DNA of 64,000 bases from Mycolicibacterium sp. CBMA 234 (GTDB taxonomy: Bacteria > Actinomycetota > Actinomycetes > Mycobacteriales > Mycobacteriaceae). The position numbers and the translations under genes are program-made. The stretch covers positions 310,001 to 374,000 of the forward strand of contig NZ_MPKW01000018.1 in the NCBI RefSeq assembly GCF_009729415.1, written 5' to 3'. Under the pieces are notes generated by a model that made no database searches, was not told the origin of the DNA, and worked only from the letters and a program-made list of their open reading frames with translations. How positions within the stretch are numbered: the first letter of the stretch is position 1; each line of letters begins with the position of its first letter. This document shows, piece by piece, positions 48,879-57,624 of this stretch.

Positions 48879-49361
48879 ATGGCGAACGGTGGCGATTCCT
48901 TCGTGCCAGGCGACGGCGCAGGACACCCCGAAGGCGGCCAAGGTGAGGTAGTGGTGGAATCTGAGTTTGCATCTAACGTCGAAAATATAGTTGGTCCGAT
49001 TTTGCGCGAGCGTGGGTTCGTACTCGATGGAATCGACGACAATCCTGATTCGGGTGGTCGACAGCGTCATATCGTTTACTACCGTTCAGCCGACTGCAAG
49101 CTACAGGTGTACCAGTCTTCGCGTGAGGGCGAAGTTAATTGCATGATCGCGCCAGTCGATGTGCCGAACGAGTTTGGTCTCAACGCTGCTAAATGGCTGC
49201 ATATCACCGGATTTACTATGAGACCTGATCTTCCGTTTGAAGAACTGCTACGTGCAGCCCGAAATGAATACGAATCATATTCGAACCCGATCTATTGGGT
49301 TCGCGATCGGATCGAGCAGAATTTCGATGCGGCGCGGGCCGAGATGCTTAGCCTGGGATGA
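48879..49361 (+). CDS. Hypothetical protein, paralogue A of an AT-richer tandem pair
   Basis: 160 residues. The conserved core is YRSADCKLQVYQSSREGEVNCMIAPVDVPNEFGLNAAKWLHI (about 64-105), followed by a helical C-terminus that includes FEELLRAARNEYESYSNP. No signal peptide or TM segment is seen, so it is probably cytoplasmic. I do not recognise the family; such small acidic proteins in AT-rich tandem arrays recall immunity proteins of polymorphic toxins, but no toxin is visible. The chosen ATG at 48879 begins after weak TAGGTAG. Base composition is clearly lower in G+C than its neighbours. It is 13 nt upstream of its paralogue. Confidence 0.6.
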   Translation: MANGGDSFVPGDGAGHPEGGQGEVVVESEFASNVENIVGPILRERGFVLDGIDDNPDSGGRQRHIVYYRSADCKLQVYQSSREGEVNCMIAPVDVPNEFGLNAAKWLHITGFTMRPDLPFEELLRAARNEYESYSNPIYWVRDRIEQNFDAARAEMLSLG

Positions 49362-49374
49362 GAGGCTGAGAGTT

Positions 49375-49764
49375 ATGGATACTGATGAAGTCGAGCAGTT
49401 TTTGGGATCGTCGTTTGCACATCACGGATTTGCATTCGATGAGGCTCGGGACTCGATCGATTATCGCGATGGTTTCGCGGGTGCCGTCTTCTATCGAGCC
49501 CCCGACTGCAAATTGCAAATTTGTTGGTCATCGCGTGAAGGTGGAATGGATTTCATGTTGGCAGACGTCGACGCACCGAATGAATTCGGTCTCATAAATT
49601 CGTCGCGGAAATGGCATTTCATGTTGTTGTTAGATGAATCTGATGATGGATTGTCGACGCCGTCGGTAGGGACCGATGCTGCTACTTGGTGGAGTTGGCG
49701 GAAAGCTCTTTTCGAGTCTCACGTCGAGGGTGCACGACGGGCTCTCCGCCGGCACCCGCGTTGA
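49375..49764 (+). CDS. Hypothetical protein, paralogue B of an AT-richer tandem pair
   Basis: 129 residues. It shares YRAPDCKLQICWSSREGGMDF, then MLADVDAPNEFGLINSSRKWHF, with the preceding gene (DCKLQ, SSREG, VDxPNEFGL, KW). The C-terminus differs (WWSWRKALFESHVEGARRAL). Low G+C and tandem placement indicate duplication of a transferred gene. The ATG at 49375 lies 13 nt after the paralogue's stop, so they are co-transcribed. An earlier in-frame start is a shadow of the first gene. Function unknown. Confidence 0.6.
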   Translation: MDTDEVEQFLGSSFAHHGFAFDEARDSIDYRDGFAGAVFYRAPDCKLQICWSSREGGMDFMLADVDAPNEFGLINSSRKWHFMLLLDESDDGLSTPSVGTDAATWWSWRKALFESHVEGARRALRRHPR

Positions 49765-49820
49765 CTTTGCGTCAGCGCAGACAAAGTGCGAGTGCAGAGC
49801 TGCGTAGACGCAAAGTCAAC
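49760..49820. terminator. Convergent bidirectional hairpin
   Basis: A perfect 14-bp inverted repeat (49760-49773 with 49807-49820) with a 33-nt interior that itself has a 5-bp stem (49776-49780 with 49800-49804). It overlaps the ends of both convergent genes, so it probably terminates transcription from both sides. Confidence 0.6.
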
Positions 49821-51033
49821 GGGGCGCGGGGGCCGGAACGGGATTGGTGCGCAACGGATCTGCGGCGATCGGAACCAAAGGCACAGCCAGCACGGGGAAT
49901 AGCGCGCACGCCGCGAACGCGGCCGGAAATCCCAAAACGCCGATGAGAGCCCCGAATGCCGGCGGCACGATAGCGGTGGTCAACAACTGTGACGTGTTCT
50001 GCACGCCCAGCGCGCGCCCGCTCCAGAATGGCCCGGCGATCTCGGCAATTGCGGTGAACGACAAGCCATTATCGGTGACGGTCACCACCGAGGCCACCAC
50101 CAGCAGGAATACCGCCACGGGCCAGTGCAGGTAGTCGGTCAACGCCAGCAGACCCATAGAAATCCCGGCGGCGACGGCAATCACCCGCACTGGCCCCAAC
50201 CGTGAGCCGGCCAAATCCGACCATCGGCCGGCCGCGATTCTGCCTGCGGCACCGCATAATTGGGCCACGGTGACCATTGCGCCGGCCGCACCCGCTGACC
50301 AGCCGTGCGACGTCATCAACCACACCAACGAGAACGTCCACACCAACGACTGGGGGACCACCAGCAGGACCGACACCGCGTGGATGCGGGCCAGGGCCGA
50401 CGATCCGCGGTACGGATTGGCCAAATCCGATGCGGGCGCAGCTGATCGGGGCGGACGTGGCGGGTCCAGCACACCAACGGCGGTCACCAGGCCGGCCACC
50501 AGACATGCAATGGCGGGGAACAGCAGCGCGGCGGACACGCCGGATGATTCGGCCAGGCGCGGTATCACCAAGGCGCCCAGACCAACTCCCAGTGGCTGTG
50601 CCGTCTGGCGGATACCCATCACCAACCCGCGCTGCTCTGGAGGGAACCAGCCGACGACCAACCGGCCGCTCGCCGAATTGGAGCTGGCCGCTGCCATACC
50701 GCCTAACAACAGAAAGGCGCCGACGGCCACCAACGAGTGCGCCCAGGCTGCCGCGAACGCCGCCAGCGCAGTCAGTAGGGAGCCGACGGTCAGCACGACG
50801 CGTTCGCCGACGCGGTCGACCACCCAGCCCCACGCGATGAGCGTCAGCACCATCCCGAAACTGGGCATGGCCGAGACCAGGCCGGCGCGCGACAGGTCCA
50901 GGCCGCGCTCGCCGTGCAGCGTTGGGATCAGGAACGCGGCGCCATTGATGAAGACGTTGGCGCACATCGTTGAGCCGAGAGCGATCGCCAACATCGACCA
51001 GCGGCGGGCTGCTGAGACGGTGGTGGTGTGCAT
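49816..51033 (-). CDS. MFS transporter
   Basis: 405 residues with about 12 hydrophobic segments and the MFS loop 2-3 motif (GWVVDRVGERVVLTVG). The N-terminal six helices (WSMLAIALGSTMCANVFINGA onward) and a C-terminal set are complete. Substrate unknown; family members include CynX/NarK-like and sugar/drug exporters. It matches Mtb Rv2994, also near leuB and the FAH-family gene. The ATG at 51033 is preferred over an upstream in-frame start at 51060. A CATAAT hexamer lies upstream. It is divergent from the lipase gene. Confidence 0.85.
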   Translation of the reverse strand: MHTTTVSAARRWSMLAIALGSTMCANVFINGAAFLIPTLHGERGLDLSRAGLVSAMPSFGMVLTLIAWGWVVDRVGERVVLTVGSLLTALAAFAAAWAHSLVAVGAFLLLGGMAAASSNSASGRLVVGWFPPEQRGLVMGIRQTAQPLGVGLGALVIPRLAESSGVSAALLFPAIACLVAGLVTAVGVLDPPRPPRSAAPASDLANPYRGSSALARIHAVSVLLVVPQSLVWTFSLVWLMTSHGWSAGAAGAMVTVAQLCGAAGRIAAGRWSDLAGSRLGPVRVIAVAAGISMGLLALTDYLHWPVAVFLLVVASVVTVTDNGLSFTAIAEIAGPFWSGRALGVQNTSQLLTTAIVPPAFGALIGVLGFPAAFAACALFPVLAVPLVPIAADPLRTNPVPAPAPR

Positions 51034-51094
51034 AGTTCGATGGTGCCATTCGCGTCTCACATTATGAATTGATATTTCAGTATTTGAGACAGCC

Positions 51095-51100
51095 TAGGCT
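51095..51100 (+). promoter_or_regulatory. -10 hexamer of lipase gene (leaderless)
   Basis: TAGGCT (within the palindrome agcctaggct) ends 6 nt before the GTG at 51107. Confidence 0.5.
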
Positions 51101-51106
51101 GGCCGG

Positions 51107-52300
51107 GTGATCTCGCCGATGCGCTTGCTGTACACGATCGTCGCTGCCGTCCTCTCGCTGACGTTGTTGGTCGGTGCGCCGGTTGCCTCAGCGGCGACGC
51201 CGGACTGGTCGGGTCTGGATGCGCGTTCTTATTCCGGCCCGATCACCGCCCCTGGCGCCCTGATCGCCACTCAGCCGATGGCACGCGTGCTGTCGGTGGC
51301 CGGTGCGGCGCGTGCCTATCGGATCCTGTATTCGACTACCGACCAACACAATTCGCCCGCAGTGAGTACCGCCGCGGTGTTCGTCCCGCGCGGCGCGGCA
51401 CCCGTCGGCGGTTGGCCCGTCATCGCCTGGGCGCACGGCACCGTCGGCCTCGGTGACGACTGCACGCCGTCGGCGTTACCCCGTATCCAGCGGGACAATG
51501 AATACCTCTCGCACTGGCTGGATCAGGGGTACGTCGTTGTCGGTTCCGATTACACGGGGCTGGGGACCCCCGGACTGATGAGCTACCTCAACAGCGTGGC
51601 CACCGCACACGCCATCATCGATTCCGTCGTGGCCGCGCACCATATGGATCTGCCTCTGTCGCCGAGATGGGCTTTGGTCGGCCAGTCCCAGGGCGGCGCG
51701 GCGGCGGTAGCGAGCGCGCGGTGGGCAACCGAATTCAGTCAGGGGACGGGCCTGGATTACCGCGGCGTGGTGGCCACCGGTACCCCGGCCAATATTGATG
51801 ATGTCGTGATCACCGCGGGCCCCGACATGGTGCTGCCGGAGAATCTGGGACCTATCGCGTCGGCCTACACCGCCTACATTCTGGCCGGCTTCCGTGAGGC
51901 CCGGCCCGACATCGACGTCAACAGCGTGCTCACGGGGGCGGGCCTGGCCGCGGCCAAGCAGGCCGAGACGCTGTGCACTTTTCCGCTCAGCTCGGCGTTG
52001 ACCGGGACGCGTCCGGCGGACTTCTTCAGTGCCCCGCTGGCCTCGCTGCCCGGCATTCGGCAGGCGCTCGCCGACTACATGGGCACTCCGGTCAGCGGCT
52101 ACGACCGGCCGATCTTCCTCGGGGTCGGGCTCAAGGACCGTGATGTGCCACCGTCGTCGACCCTGAAGTTCGCCGACCAACTGAAAGCCAATGGTCAGGA
52201 CGTGACGCTGAAGATCTATCCGGACGACGATCACTCCAGCACCGTGCTGACGTCGATGGCCGATTCCACTCCGTTCCTGCACGCCCAGCTGGCGGGATGA
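51107..52300 (+). CDS. Secreted alpha/beta-hydrolase, LIP-type lipase/esterase
   Basis: 397 residues. A signal peptide (RLLYTIVAAVLSLTLLVGAPVASA, cleavage about residue 30) is followed by an alpha/beta-hydrolase of the secretory lipase (LIP, PF03583) type. The nucleophile elbow is GQSQG (VGQSQGGAAAVAS), the acid lies in GVGLKDRDVPPSS and the His in YPDDDHSST. Likely hydrolysis of lipids or esters outside the cytoplasm. The GTG at 51107 is supported by the -10 hexamer 6 nt upstream; an ATG at 51119 is the alternative. Divergent from the MFS gene. Confidence 0.88.
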   Translation: MISPMRLLYTIVAAVLSLTLLVGAPVASAATPDWSGLDARSYSGPITAPGALIATQPMARVLSVAGAARAYRILYSTTDQHNSPAVSTAAVFVPRGAAPVGGWPVIAWAHGTVGLGDDCTPSALPRIQRDNEYLSHWLDQGYVVVGSDYTGLGTPGLMSYLNSVATAHAIIDSVVAAHHMDLPLSPRWALVGQSQGGAAAVASARWATEFSQGTGLDYRGVVATGTPANIDDVVITAGPDMVLPENLGPIASAYTAYILAGFREARPDIDVNSVLTGAGLAAAKQAETLCTFPLSSALTGTRPADFFSAPLASLPGIRQALADYMGTPVSGYDRPIFLGVGLKDRDVPPSSTLKFADQLKANGQDVTLKIYPDDDHSSTVLTSMADSTPFLHAQLAG

Positions 52301-52314
52301 CCACCTGGGCTCAC

Positions 52315-52320
52315 TAGTCT
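52315..52320 (+). promoter_or_regulatory. -10 hexamer of FAH-family gene (leaderless)
   Basis: TAGTCT ends 6 nt before the ATG at 52327. Confidence 0.5.
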
Positions 52321-52326
52321 GGACCG

Positions 52327-53109
52327 ATGCGTCTAGGTCGAATTGCCAGTCCAGACGGCGTCGCTTTCGTGGTGATCGAAGGCGACCCGAACTCCGATGC
52401 GGTCTGCAAAGAAATCGCTGAGCAGTACCTGTCCCGCAACCCCACTTTCACCGGGCGCTCCTGGCCGCTGGCCGACGTCCGGCTGCTGGCGCCAATCCTG
52501 GCCAGCAAGGTGGTCTGCATGGGCAAGAACTACGCCGCGCACGCCCGCGAGATGGGTAGCGAACCGCCCGAGGATCCTGTGATCTTCCTCAAGCCCAACA
52601 CCTCGATCATCGGGCCGAACATCCCGATCCAACTGCCCGCCGACGCCAACCCCGTGCACCACGAGGGTGAGCTGGCGGTGGTCATCGAACGTCCCGGCAA
52701 GGACATCCCCGCGGCCAAGGCCAAGGACTACATCCTCGGCTACACCATCGCCAATGACGTCTCTGCGCGCGATCAGCAGCAGAAGGACGGGCAGTGGATG
52801 CGGGCCAAGGGTCACGACACGTTCTGCCCGATCGGTCCGTGGATCGAAACCGCCGCCGACCCGGCGGATCTGGACATCCGCACCGAGGTGAACGGCCAGC
52901 AGCGCCAAGACAGCAACACCGCGCTGCTGCTGCACGACGTCGGTGCCATCGTCGAATGGGTCTCGGCGGTCATGACGCTGCTGCCGGGCGACATCATCCT
53001 CACCGGAACGCCCGAGGGCGTCGGCCCGATCGAGGACGGCGACACCGTCAGCGTCACCATCGACGGCATCGGCACCCTCTCCAATCCTGTTGTACGTAAA
53101 GGGAAATAA
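52327..53109 (+). CDS. Fumarylacetoacetate hydrolase (FAH) family protein
   Basis: 260 residues. The FAH metal-binding site is visible: [37 protein letters not shown] (metal-ligand glutamate) and [32 protein letters not shown]. The C-terminal [22 protein letters not shown] is the typical family end. Family members cleave C-C bonds in or isomerise acylpyruvates; the substrate is unproven. It matches Mtb Rv2993c. The gltX start follows after a single nucleotide, so the two are likely co-transcribed. Confidence 0.9.
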   Translation: MRLGRIASPDGVAFVVIEGDPNSDAVCKEIAEQYLSRNPTFTGRSWPLADVRLLAPILASKVVCMGKNYAAHAREMGSEPPEDPVIFLKPNTSIIGPNIPIQLPADANPVHHEGELAVVIERPGKDIPAAKAKDYILGYTIANDVSARDQQQKDGQWMRAKGHDTFCPIGPWIETAADPADLDIRTEVNGQQRQDSNTALLLHDVGAIVEWVSAVMTLLPGDIILTGTPEGVGPIEDGDTVSVTIDGIGTLSNPVVRKGK

Positions 53110-53110
53110 C

Positions 53111-54580
53111 GTGACTACACCTGTCAGGGTTCGCTTCTGCCCATCGCCGACCGGCACCCCGCACGTCGGCCTGGTCCGCACCGCGCTGTTCAACTGGGCG
53201 TACGCGCGACACACCGGCGGCGACTTCGTGTTTCGCATCGAGGACACCGATGCCGCCCGCGACAGCGAGGAGAGCTACAACGCCATTCTGGACGCGCTGC
53301 GCTGGCTCGGACTGAACTGGGATGAGGGCCCCGAGGTGGGTGGCCCCTATGAGCCCTACCGGCAGTCGCAGCGCAGCGACCTCTACCGCGACGTCATCGC
53401 GAAACTCCTTGCCGCAGGTGAGGTTTACGAGGCCTACTCCACCCCCGAAGAGGTCGAGGCCCGGCATCTCGCGGCGGGCCGCAACCCCAAGCTGGGTTAC
53501 GACAACTATGACCGCGACCTCACCGCCGAGCAGAAGGCGGCATTCGAGGCCGAGGGTCGAAAGCCCGTGCTACGCCTCAAGATGCCGGACGAAGACATCA
53601 CCTGGGTGGACCTGGTGCGTGGCGAAACCACCTTCGCTGCCGGCGTGGTTCCGGACTTCGCGATCACCCGCGCCAGTGGAGATCCGTTGTACACCTTGGT
53701 CAATCCGGTTGACGATGCCTTGATGAAGATCACTCACGTGTTGCGCGGCGAGGACCTGCTGCCGTCGACGCCACGGCAGATCGCGCTGTATCAGGCCCTG
53801 ATCCGGATCGGTGTGGCCGACGCGGTGCCCCAATTCGCGCATCTGCCAAGCGTTCTGGGCGACGGCAACAAGAAGCTGTCGAAGCGCGACCCGCAGTCCA
53901 ACCTGTTCCTGCACCGCGACCGCGGATTCATTCCCGAAGGCCTGCTGAATTACCTTGCGCTGCTGGGCTGGGGCATCGCCGACGACAACGACCTGTTCAG
54001 CCTCGACGAGATGGTCGCCGCCTTCGACGTCGTCAACGTCAACTCGAATCCGGCGCGGTTCGACCAGAAGAAGGCCGACGCCATCAACGCCGAGCACATC
54101 CGGCGGCTGACCCCCGAGGACTTCGCCAACCGGCTCAAGGCGTACCTCGCCGGCCACGGCCACGACACCACGTTGGACGACAAGCGTTTCGCCGAGGCGG
54201 CCGAGTTGATCCAAACCCGCATCGTGGTCCTCGGCGATGCCTGGGACCTTGTGAAGTTCTTCAACGACGACGCCTACGTGATCGACGAGAAGTCGGCGGC
54301 CAAGGAACTGGGGCCCGAGGCTGCCGAGGTCCTGGACGCCGCTCTGAGTGGTCTGGAGGCAGTCGGGGACTGGACGACCGCCAACATCGAGGCCGCGCTC
54401 AAGGCGTCGCTCCTGGACGGCCTGGAACTCAAGCCGCGCAAGGCCTTCGGCCCGATCCGCGTCGCGGTCACCGGCGCGGCAATTAGCCCGCCGCTGTTCG
54501 AGTCGATGGAACTGCTGGGCGCCGACCGCAGTCTCGCCCGGATCCGCGCAGCGCGGGCGGAGCTCGGGGCGGGGGTGTAA
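53111..54580 (+). CDS. gltX: Glutamyl-tRNA synthetase
   Basis: 489 residues. It charges tRNA(Glu) and, in organisms with GatCAB, usually tRNA(Gln) with glutamate (non-discriminating form). The class I HIGH-like signature is [12 protein letters not shown] and the KMSKS-like [11 protein letters not shown]-terminal anticodon-binding domain follows. The GTG at 53111 gives the family start, and the gene follows the FAH gene by 1 nt. It is followed by a hairpin and then tRNA-Gln and tRNA-Glu. Confidence 0.95.
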   Translation: MTTPVRVRFCPSPTGTPHVGLVRTALFNWAYARHTGGDFVFRIEDTDAARDSEESYNAILDALRWLGLNWDEGPEVGGPYEPYRQSQRSDLYRDVIAKLLAAGEVYEAYSTPEEVEARHLAAGRNPKLGYDNYDRDLTAEQKAAFEAEGRKPVLRLKMPDEDITWVDLVRGETTFAAGVVPDFAITRASGDPLYTLVNPVDDALMKITHVLRGEDLLPSTPRQIALYQALIRIGVADAVPQFAHLPSVLGDGNKKLSKRDPQSNLFLHRDRGFIPEGLLNYLALLGWGIADDNDLFSLDEMVAAFDVVNVNSNPARFDQKKADAINAEHIRRLTPEDFANRLKAYLAGHGHDTTLDDKRFAEAAELIQTRIVVLGDAWDLVKFFNDDAYVIDEKSAAKELGPEAAEVLDAALSGLEAVGDWTTANIEAALKASLLDGLELKPRKAFGPIRVAVTGAAISPPLFESMELLGADRSLARIRAARAELGAGV

Positions 54581-54605
54581 AAAGCACCCCAAAATGTTTG
54601 GTAGT

Positions 54606-54625
54606 CTTCTCGTCGGCCCGAGAAG
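54606..54625 (+). terminator. Possible hairpin after gltX
   Basis: A 7-bp stem (54606-54612 with 54619-54625) lies 25 nt after the gltX stop. There is no U-run; it could be a processing or weak termination signal before the tRNA-Gln. Confidence 0.35.
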
Positions 54626-54707
54626 CGAAAACAAGGTCCCGGAAACGGAACCGAAGTGACGCGGATCGGCTCGAGGAAGCCTCTGACCAGCGGTTATTGG
54701 CTTCCAA

Positions 54708-54779
54708 TGGGGTATGGTGTAATTGGCAACACTAGGGATTCTGATTCCCTCATTCTAGGTTCGAGTCCTGGTACCCCAG
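54708..54779 (+). tRNA. tRNA-Gln (anticodon CTG)
   Basis: 72 nt without CCA. The acceptor stem TGGGGTA pairs with TACCCCA, and the T arm is the GGTTCGAGTCC region. Anticodon CTG (54741-54743) sits in a stem agggatt/attccct loop and reads Gln codon CAG. It lies next to gltX and tRNA-Glu, as in Mtb. In an organism with gatCAB it is probably first misacylated with Glu. Confidence 0.93.
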
Positions 54780-54839
54780 CTGCCGGAGTGATTAGGTCAG
54801 CAAGCGCAACTAAGCTAAGCTATCGCTCCGGAAGTTCTA

Positions 54840-54912
54840 GCCCCCGTCGTCTAGCGGCCTAGGACGCCGCCCTCTCACGGCGGTAGCGTGGGTTCGAATC
54901 CCATCGGGGGTA
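54840..54912 (+). tRNA. tRNA-Glu (anticodon CTC)
   Basis: 73 nt without CCA. The acceptor stem GCCCCCG pairs with CGGGGGT (with one G-U). The anticodon stem is CCGCC/GGCGG with anticodon CTC (54874-54876), reading GAG. The T arm GTGGGTTCGAATCCCAT is canonical. Confidence 0.93.
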
Positions 54913-54920
54913 CGTACGAA

Positions 54921-54946
54921 CGCCGGACCTGACAACAGGTCCGGCG
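54921..54946 (+). terminator. Terminator after tRNA-Glu
   Basis: A perfect 11-bp stem (54921-54931 with 54936-54946) with 4-nt loop is followed by TTTTGTCTTT. It ends the tRNA transcript and faces the convergent DUF1501 gene. Confidence 0.85.
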
Positions 54947-54964
54947 TTTTGTCTTTCTCGGGAA

Positions 54965-56179
54965 TTACTTGCCGCCCGCCAGGAATCCGATGTCCCGCCG
55001 TCCGCGTCCGACGGACGGTTCCGGATCGGCTCCCAGAGTGTGTCCGAGCAATTCGTGATAAACGTCACGGAAGTCAACTGTCGTCTTCAGATCGCCGTCA
55101 GCCAGGTCGGTCAGACTGGGCGAGTCGCCGTAGAACCCGCCCTTAACCGGGGTGCCCGCGATGAACACCGGACCGGAGGTGCCGTGATCGGTGCCCTGTG
55201 AGGCATTGGCGGCCACGCGCCGGCCGAATTCGGAATACATCAACACCACGACGTTGCGGCCGTAGGGCGTGCCCTGGAGCTTGTGGAAGAAGGGCGTGAC
55301 GGCGTCGTCGAGAGTCTTGAGCAAGGCCTGCTGGGGGGCCCGCTCGTCGGCGTGGGTATCGAAGCCCAGCAGTTGGGTCATATAGACCCGGGTGGGCACC
55401 CCGGCCCGGATGCACCCGGCCACCAGATCGAGGTCGCTCGCGAGCTGGTTGTCCGCCTGGCCGGCGGTCTGAAGCCGTCCATTGATCACCGGCGCGAAGC
55501 GGGTGTTGGTGGAGTGGTTGGCGCGGTAAGACTCACAGACCTGGCTCATGGCTTTGGTGTCGTGTGGATCGTCGGCGCTGAGCGCGGCCAATGTCCGGGC
55601 GACATCCGGTGGGATGGCCGGCACGAAGTCGGAAAGTGATGCCGCGACGTGCTTTTCGCCGACAGCCAGCGGTGGCAGCACGGTACCGATGTTGACGGCA
55701 CGGAGCGGATCGTCACCGGTGGTATCCAGCCAGCGCCCGATCCAGCCGTTGGTGACCGCGTCGACCGGATTGGCGGTCTGCCAGATATCCATGGACCGGA
55801 AGTGGCTGCGGTCCTGTTTCGGATAGCCGACGCCGCGCACGATCGCGAGCTTGTTGGTGTGCCACAGATTCGACATCCCGGTCAGCGCCGGATTGAGCCC
55901 GAAGGCCGAATCAAGCCGGAGTACTTCTTCCGGCTTATAGGCGAGGTCCGGGCGGGCATCGTGATAGGCGTTGTCCGCGTATGGGATAACGGTGTTGAGG
56001 CCGTCGTTCCCGCCATACAGCGTGACGATCACCAGAATTCCGCTATTGGCCTGCAGCGGACGGTTCCGCGCCTCGTTGAGCAGATCAGGCAGGGTCACTG
56101 CGGCGACGCCGCCGAGCAGGCCGGCTGCACCGACCCCGGCGCTGGCGAGCAGAAACTTGCGGCGATTGATCTCTGGCAT
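54965..56179 (-). CDS. DUF1501 family protein, Tat-exported
   Basis: 404 residues. The start is a twin-arginine signal peptide (NRRKFLLASAGVGAAGLLGGVAAV). The DUF1501 domain follows, with ILVIVTLYGGNDGLNTVIPY, GYPKQDRSHFRSMDIWQT, the acidic-rich region and the C-terminal VLMYSEFGRRVAANASQGTDHGTSGP. This family is related to sulfatase/alkaline phosphatase folds. The catalytic role is unknown. It is paired with DUF1800 immediately upstream (9 nt), the usual arrangement, so they probably act together at the envelope. Confidence 0.85.
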   Translation of the reverse strand: MPEINRRKFLLASAGVGAAGLLGGVAAVTLPDLLNEARNRPLQANSGILVIVTLYGGNDGLNTVIPYADNAYHDARPDLAYKPEEVLRLDSAFGLNPALTGMSNLWHTNKLAIVRGVGYPKQDRSHFRSMDIWQTANPVDAVTNGWIGRWLDTTGDDPLRAVNIGTVLPPLAVGEKHVAASLSDFVPAIPPDVARTLAALSADDPHDTKAMSQVCESYRANHSTNTRFAPVINGRLQTAGQADNQLASDLDLVAGCIRAGVPTRVYMTQLLGFDTHADERAPQQALLKTLDDAVTPFFHKLQGTPYGRNVVVLMYSEFGRRVAANASQGTDHGTSGPVFIAGTPVKGGFYGDSPSLTDLADGDLKTTVDFRDVYHELLGHTLGADPEPSVGRGRRDIGFLAGGK

Positions 56180-56188
56180 CGGATCTCT

Positions 56189-57502
56189 TTACGACGTCAC
56201 GTATTCGGGCGTGATGACGGCCGCTGCCACCAGCCGGTGTGGATCGTCGACCAGCGGCTTGAGGGCGGCCGCGGATCGGTCGGACCAGGCGCCGATGCCG
56301 AACAGATAGCCGACACCGTCGATCCGCTCGCTCGCCGCCATCTTCTCGACGGCGCTGATGTCGCTGAGCGGGATCAGCCGGTTCGCGGCCCAAACCCGGG
56401 CTGCCGCACTGTTGGTCGACAACCAGAGCTGTCCGCGCGGCCAGCCGCCGACGTCCGGCGGATAGAACGGCCGCTGGCCCATCACCCTGAGCACCTGGTC
56501 GAGGTCGGCGACGACATGGTCGTCATCCAGCGGAACGGCCAGTGCCCGGACAATGCCCATCAACCACTCCACCGGAGTGTTCACCAGAGTGCCCGCGGCC
56601 TTGGTGAATTCCGGGTCCAGCACCACGGCCTTGGTCAACGCCTTGAGATCTCGATTGGGGCCGTAGGCGGCGACCAGCCGGGTCAGAGTGTCGGGGGCGG
56701 CCGGGAGGTCGGAAGCCAGTAGTCGCCAAAGGGTTCCGGCGATGAACGCGGGCGACGCCGGTTGGTTCAGCACGATGTCGCAGAATCCCGAATCGTCGAT
56801 ATCACCGGTCACACCCAAAACCGTCTTGGCAGTGGTGTCGCGGTACGCGGGGTAGAGCCGCACAGTGCCGTCGGCCTCGACGTGCCGCCCGGTGAGCGCT
56901 CTGGAGCCTTGACGCACATCGTTTTCGGTGTAGCCATTGCCGTGGCCGAGGCAGAAGAGCTCCATGAACTCACGGGACAGATTCTCGTTCGGGTGGAGCG
57001 CAGTGGTGGAATCGCCGTCGAGCCAGTGCAGCATCGCGCCGTCGTTGAGCATTGCGTCGGCGAGAGTGTGAAAATCCCCGCGGGTCAGGGTGCGCAGTTT
57101 CTCGTTTTGGACGGCCATCAGGTGCGCCGCGTTGACCTTTTCGGCTGATGTCGCAAAGTGGTTGTGCCACAAGAGGGTTAGCTTCTCGTGGAAGGGTTCC
57201 TTGACGGTTGCCATGCGGCGCAACCACCAGCCGGAAAGCTCCTGCAACTTCGCCAGCAGGTCCAGCTGAAACGTTTGAATCTGATCCGCCGACATACCTT
57301 CCGACGGATATTGCGGCATCGAGAATGGTGGGATCGGTGTTGCCACTGCGCCGGGGTCGGCATTCGGGTCGAGGTTCAGCACGGTGTCGAGGTAGGTCGA
57401 CCAGTTCTGATTGACCACGGCGTCGACCTGGGCTCCGGTGGTGCCGAAGCCCGTGCGACGCAGCATCCGTGCGGTTGCCAGCCACTGGGGTGGCTGCGAC
57501 AC
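56189..57502 (-). CDS. DUF1800 family protein
   Basis: 437 residues. DUF1800 motifs are LRRTGFGTTGAQVDAVV at the N-terminus, LLWHNHFATSAEKV, ENLSREFMELFCLGHGNGYTENDVRQGSRALTGR and the C-terminal PFYPPDVGGWPRG. No clear signal peptide is seen, so it may be exported with its DUF1501 partner or stay in the cytoplasm. Function unknown. It starts at 57502 and the DUF1501 gene follows after 9 nt. The closest upstream gene is IclR, 122 nt away in the same orientation. Confidence 0.83.
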   Translation of the reverse strand: MSQPPQWLATARMLRRTGFGTTGAQVDAVVNQNWSTYLDTVLNLDPNADPGAVATPIPPFSMPQYPSEGMSADQIQTFQLDLLAKLQELSGWWLRRMATVKEPFHEKLTLLWHNHFATSAEKVNAAHLMAVQNEKLRTLTRGDFHTLADAMLNDGAMLHWLDGDSTTALHPNENLSREFMELFCLGHGNGYTENDVRQGSRALTGRHVEADGTVRLYPAYRDTTAKTVLGVTGDIDDSGFCDIVLNQPASPAFIAGTLWRLLASDLPAAPDTLTRLVAAYGPNRDLKALTKAVVLDPEFTKAAGTLVNTPVEWLMGIVRALAVPLDDDHVVADLDQVLRVMGQRPFYPPDVGGWPRGQLWLSTNSAAARVWAANRLIPLSDISAVEKMAASERIDGVGYLFGIGAWSDRSAAALKPLVDDPHRLVAAAVITPEYVTS

Positions 57503-57624
57503 GATGAAACCTACTTTCCTGCAGAGGTGGTCCGTCCCGACCGCGTCGGGCCCTCTACGAACTTAGGTGATGGGCGCCGTCGTCGTCGCCGTATGCAGCG
57601 GATTCAAAGGTTTGCTGGTCTGCT

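Noticed and set aside
54708..54912. tRNA-linked integration site or prophage
   Set aside because: No integrase, no repeated tRNA 3' end and no phage genes nearby.
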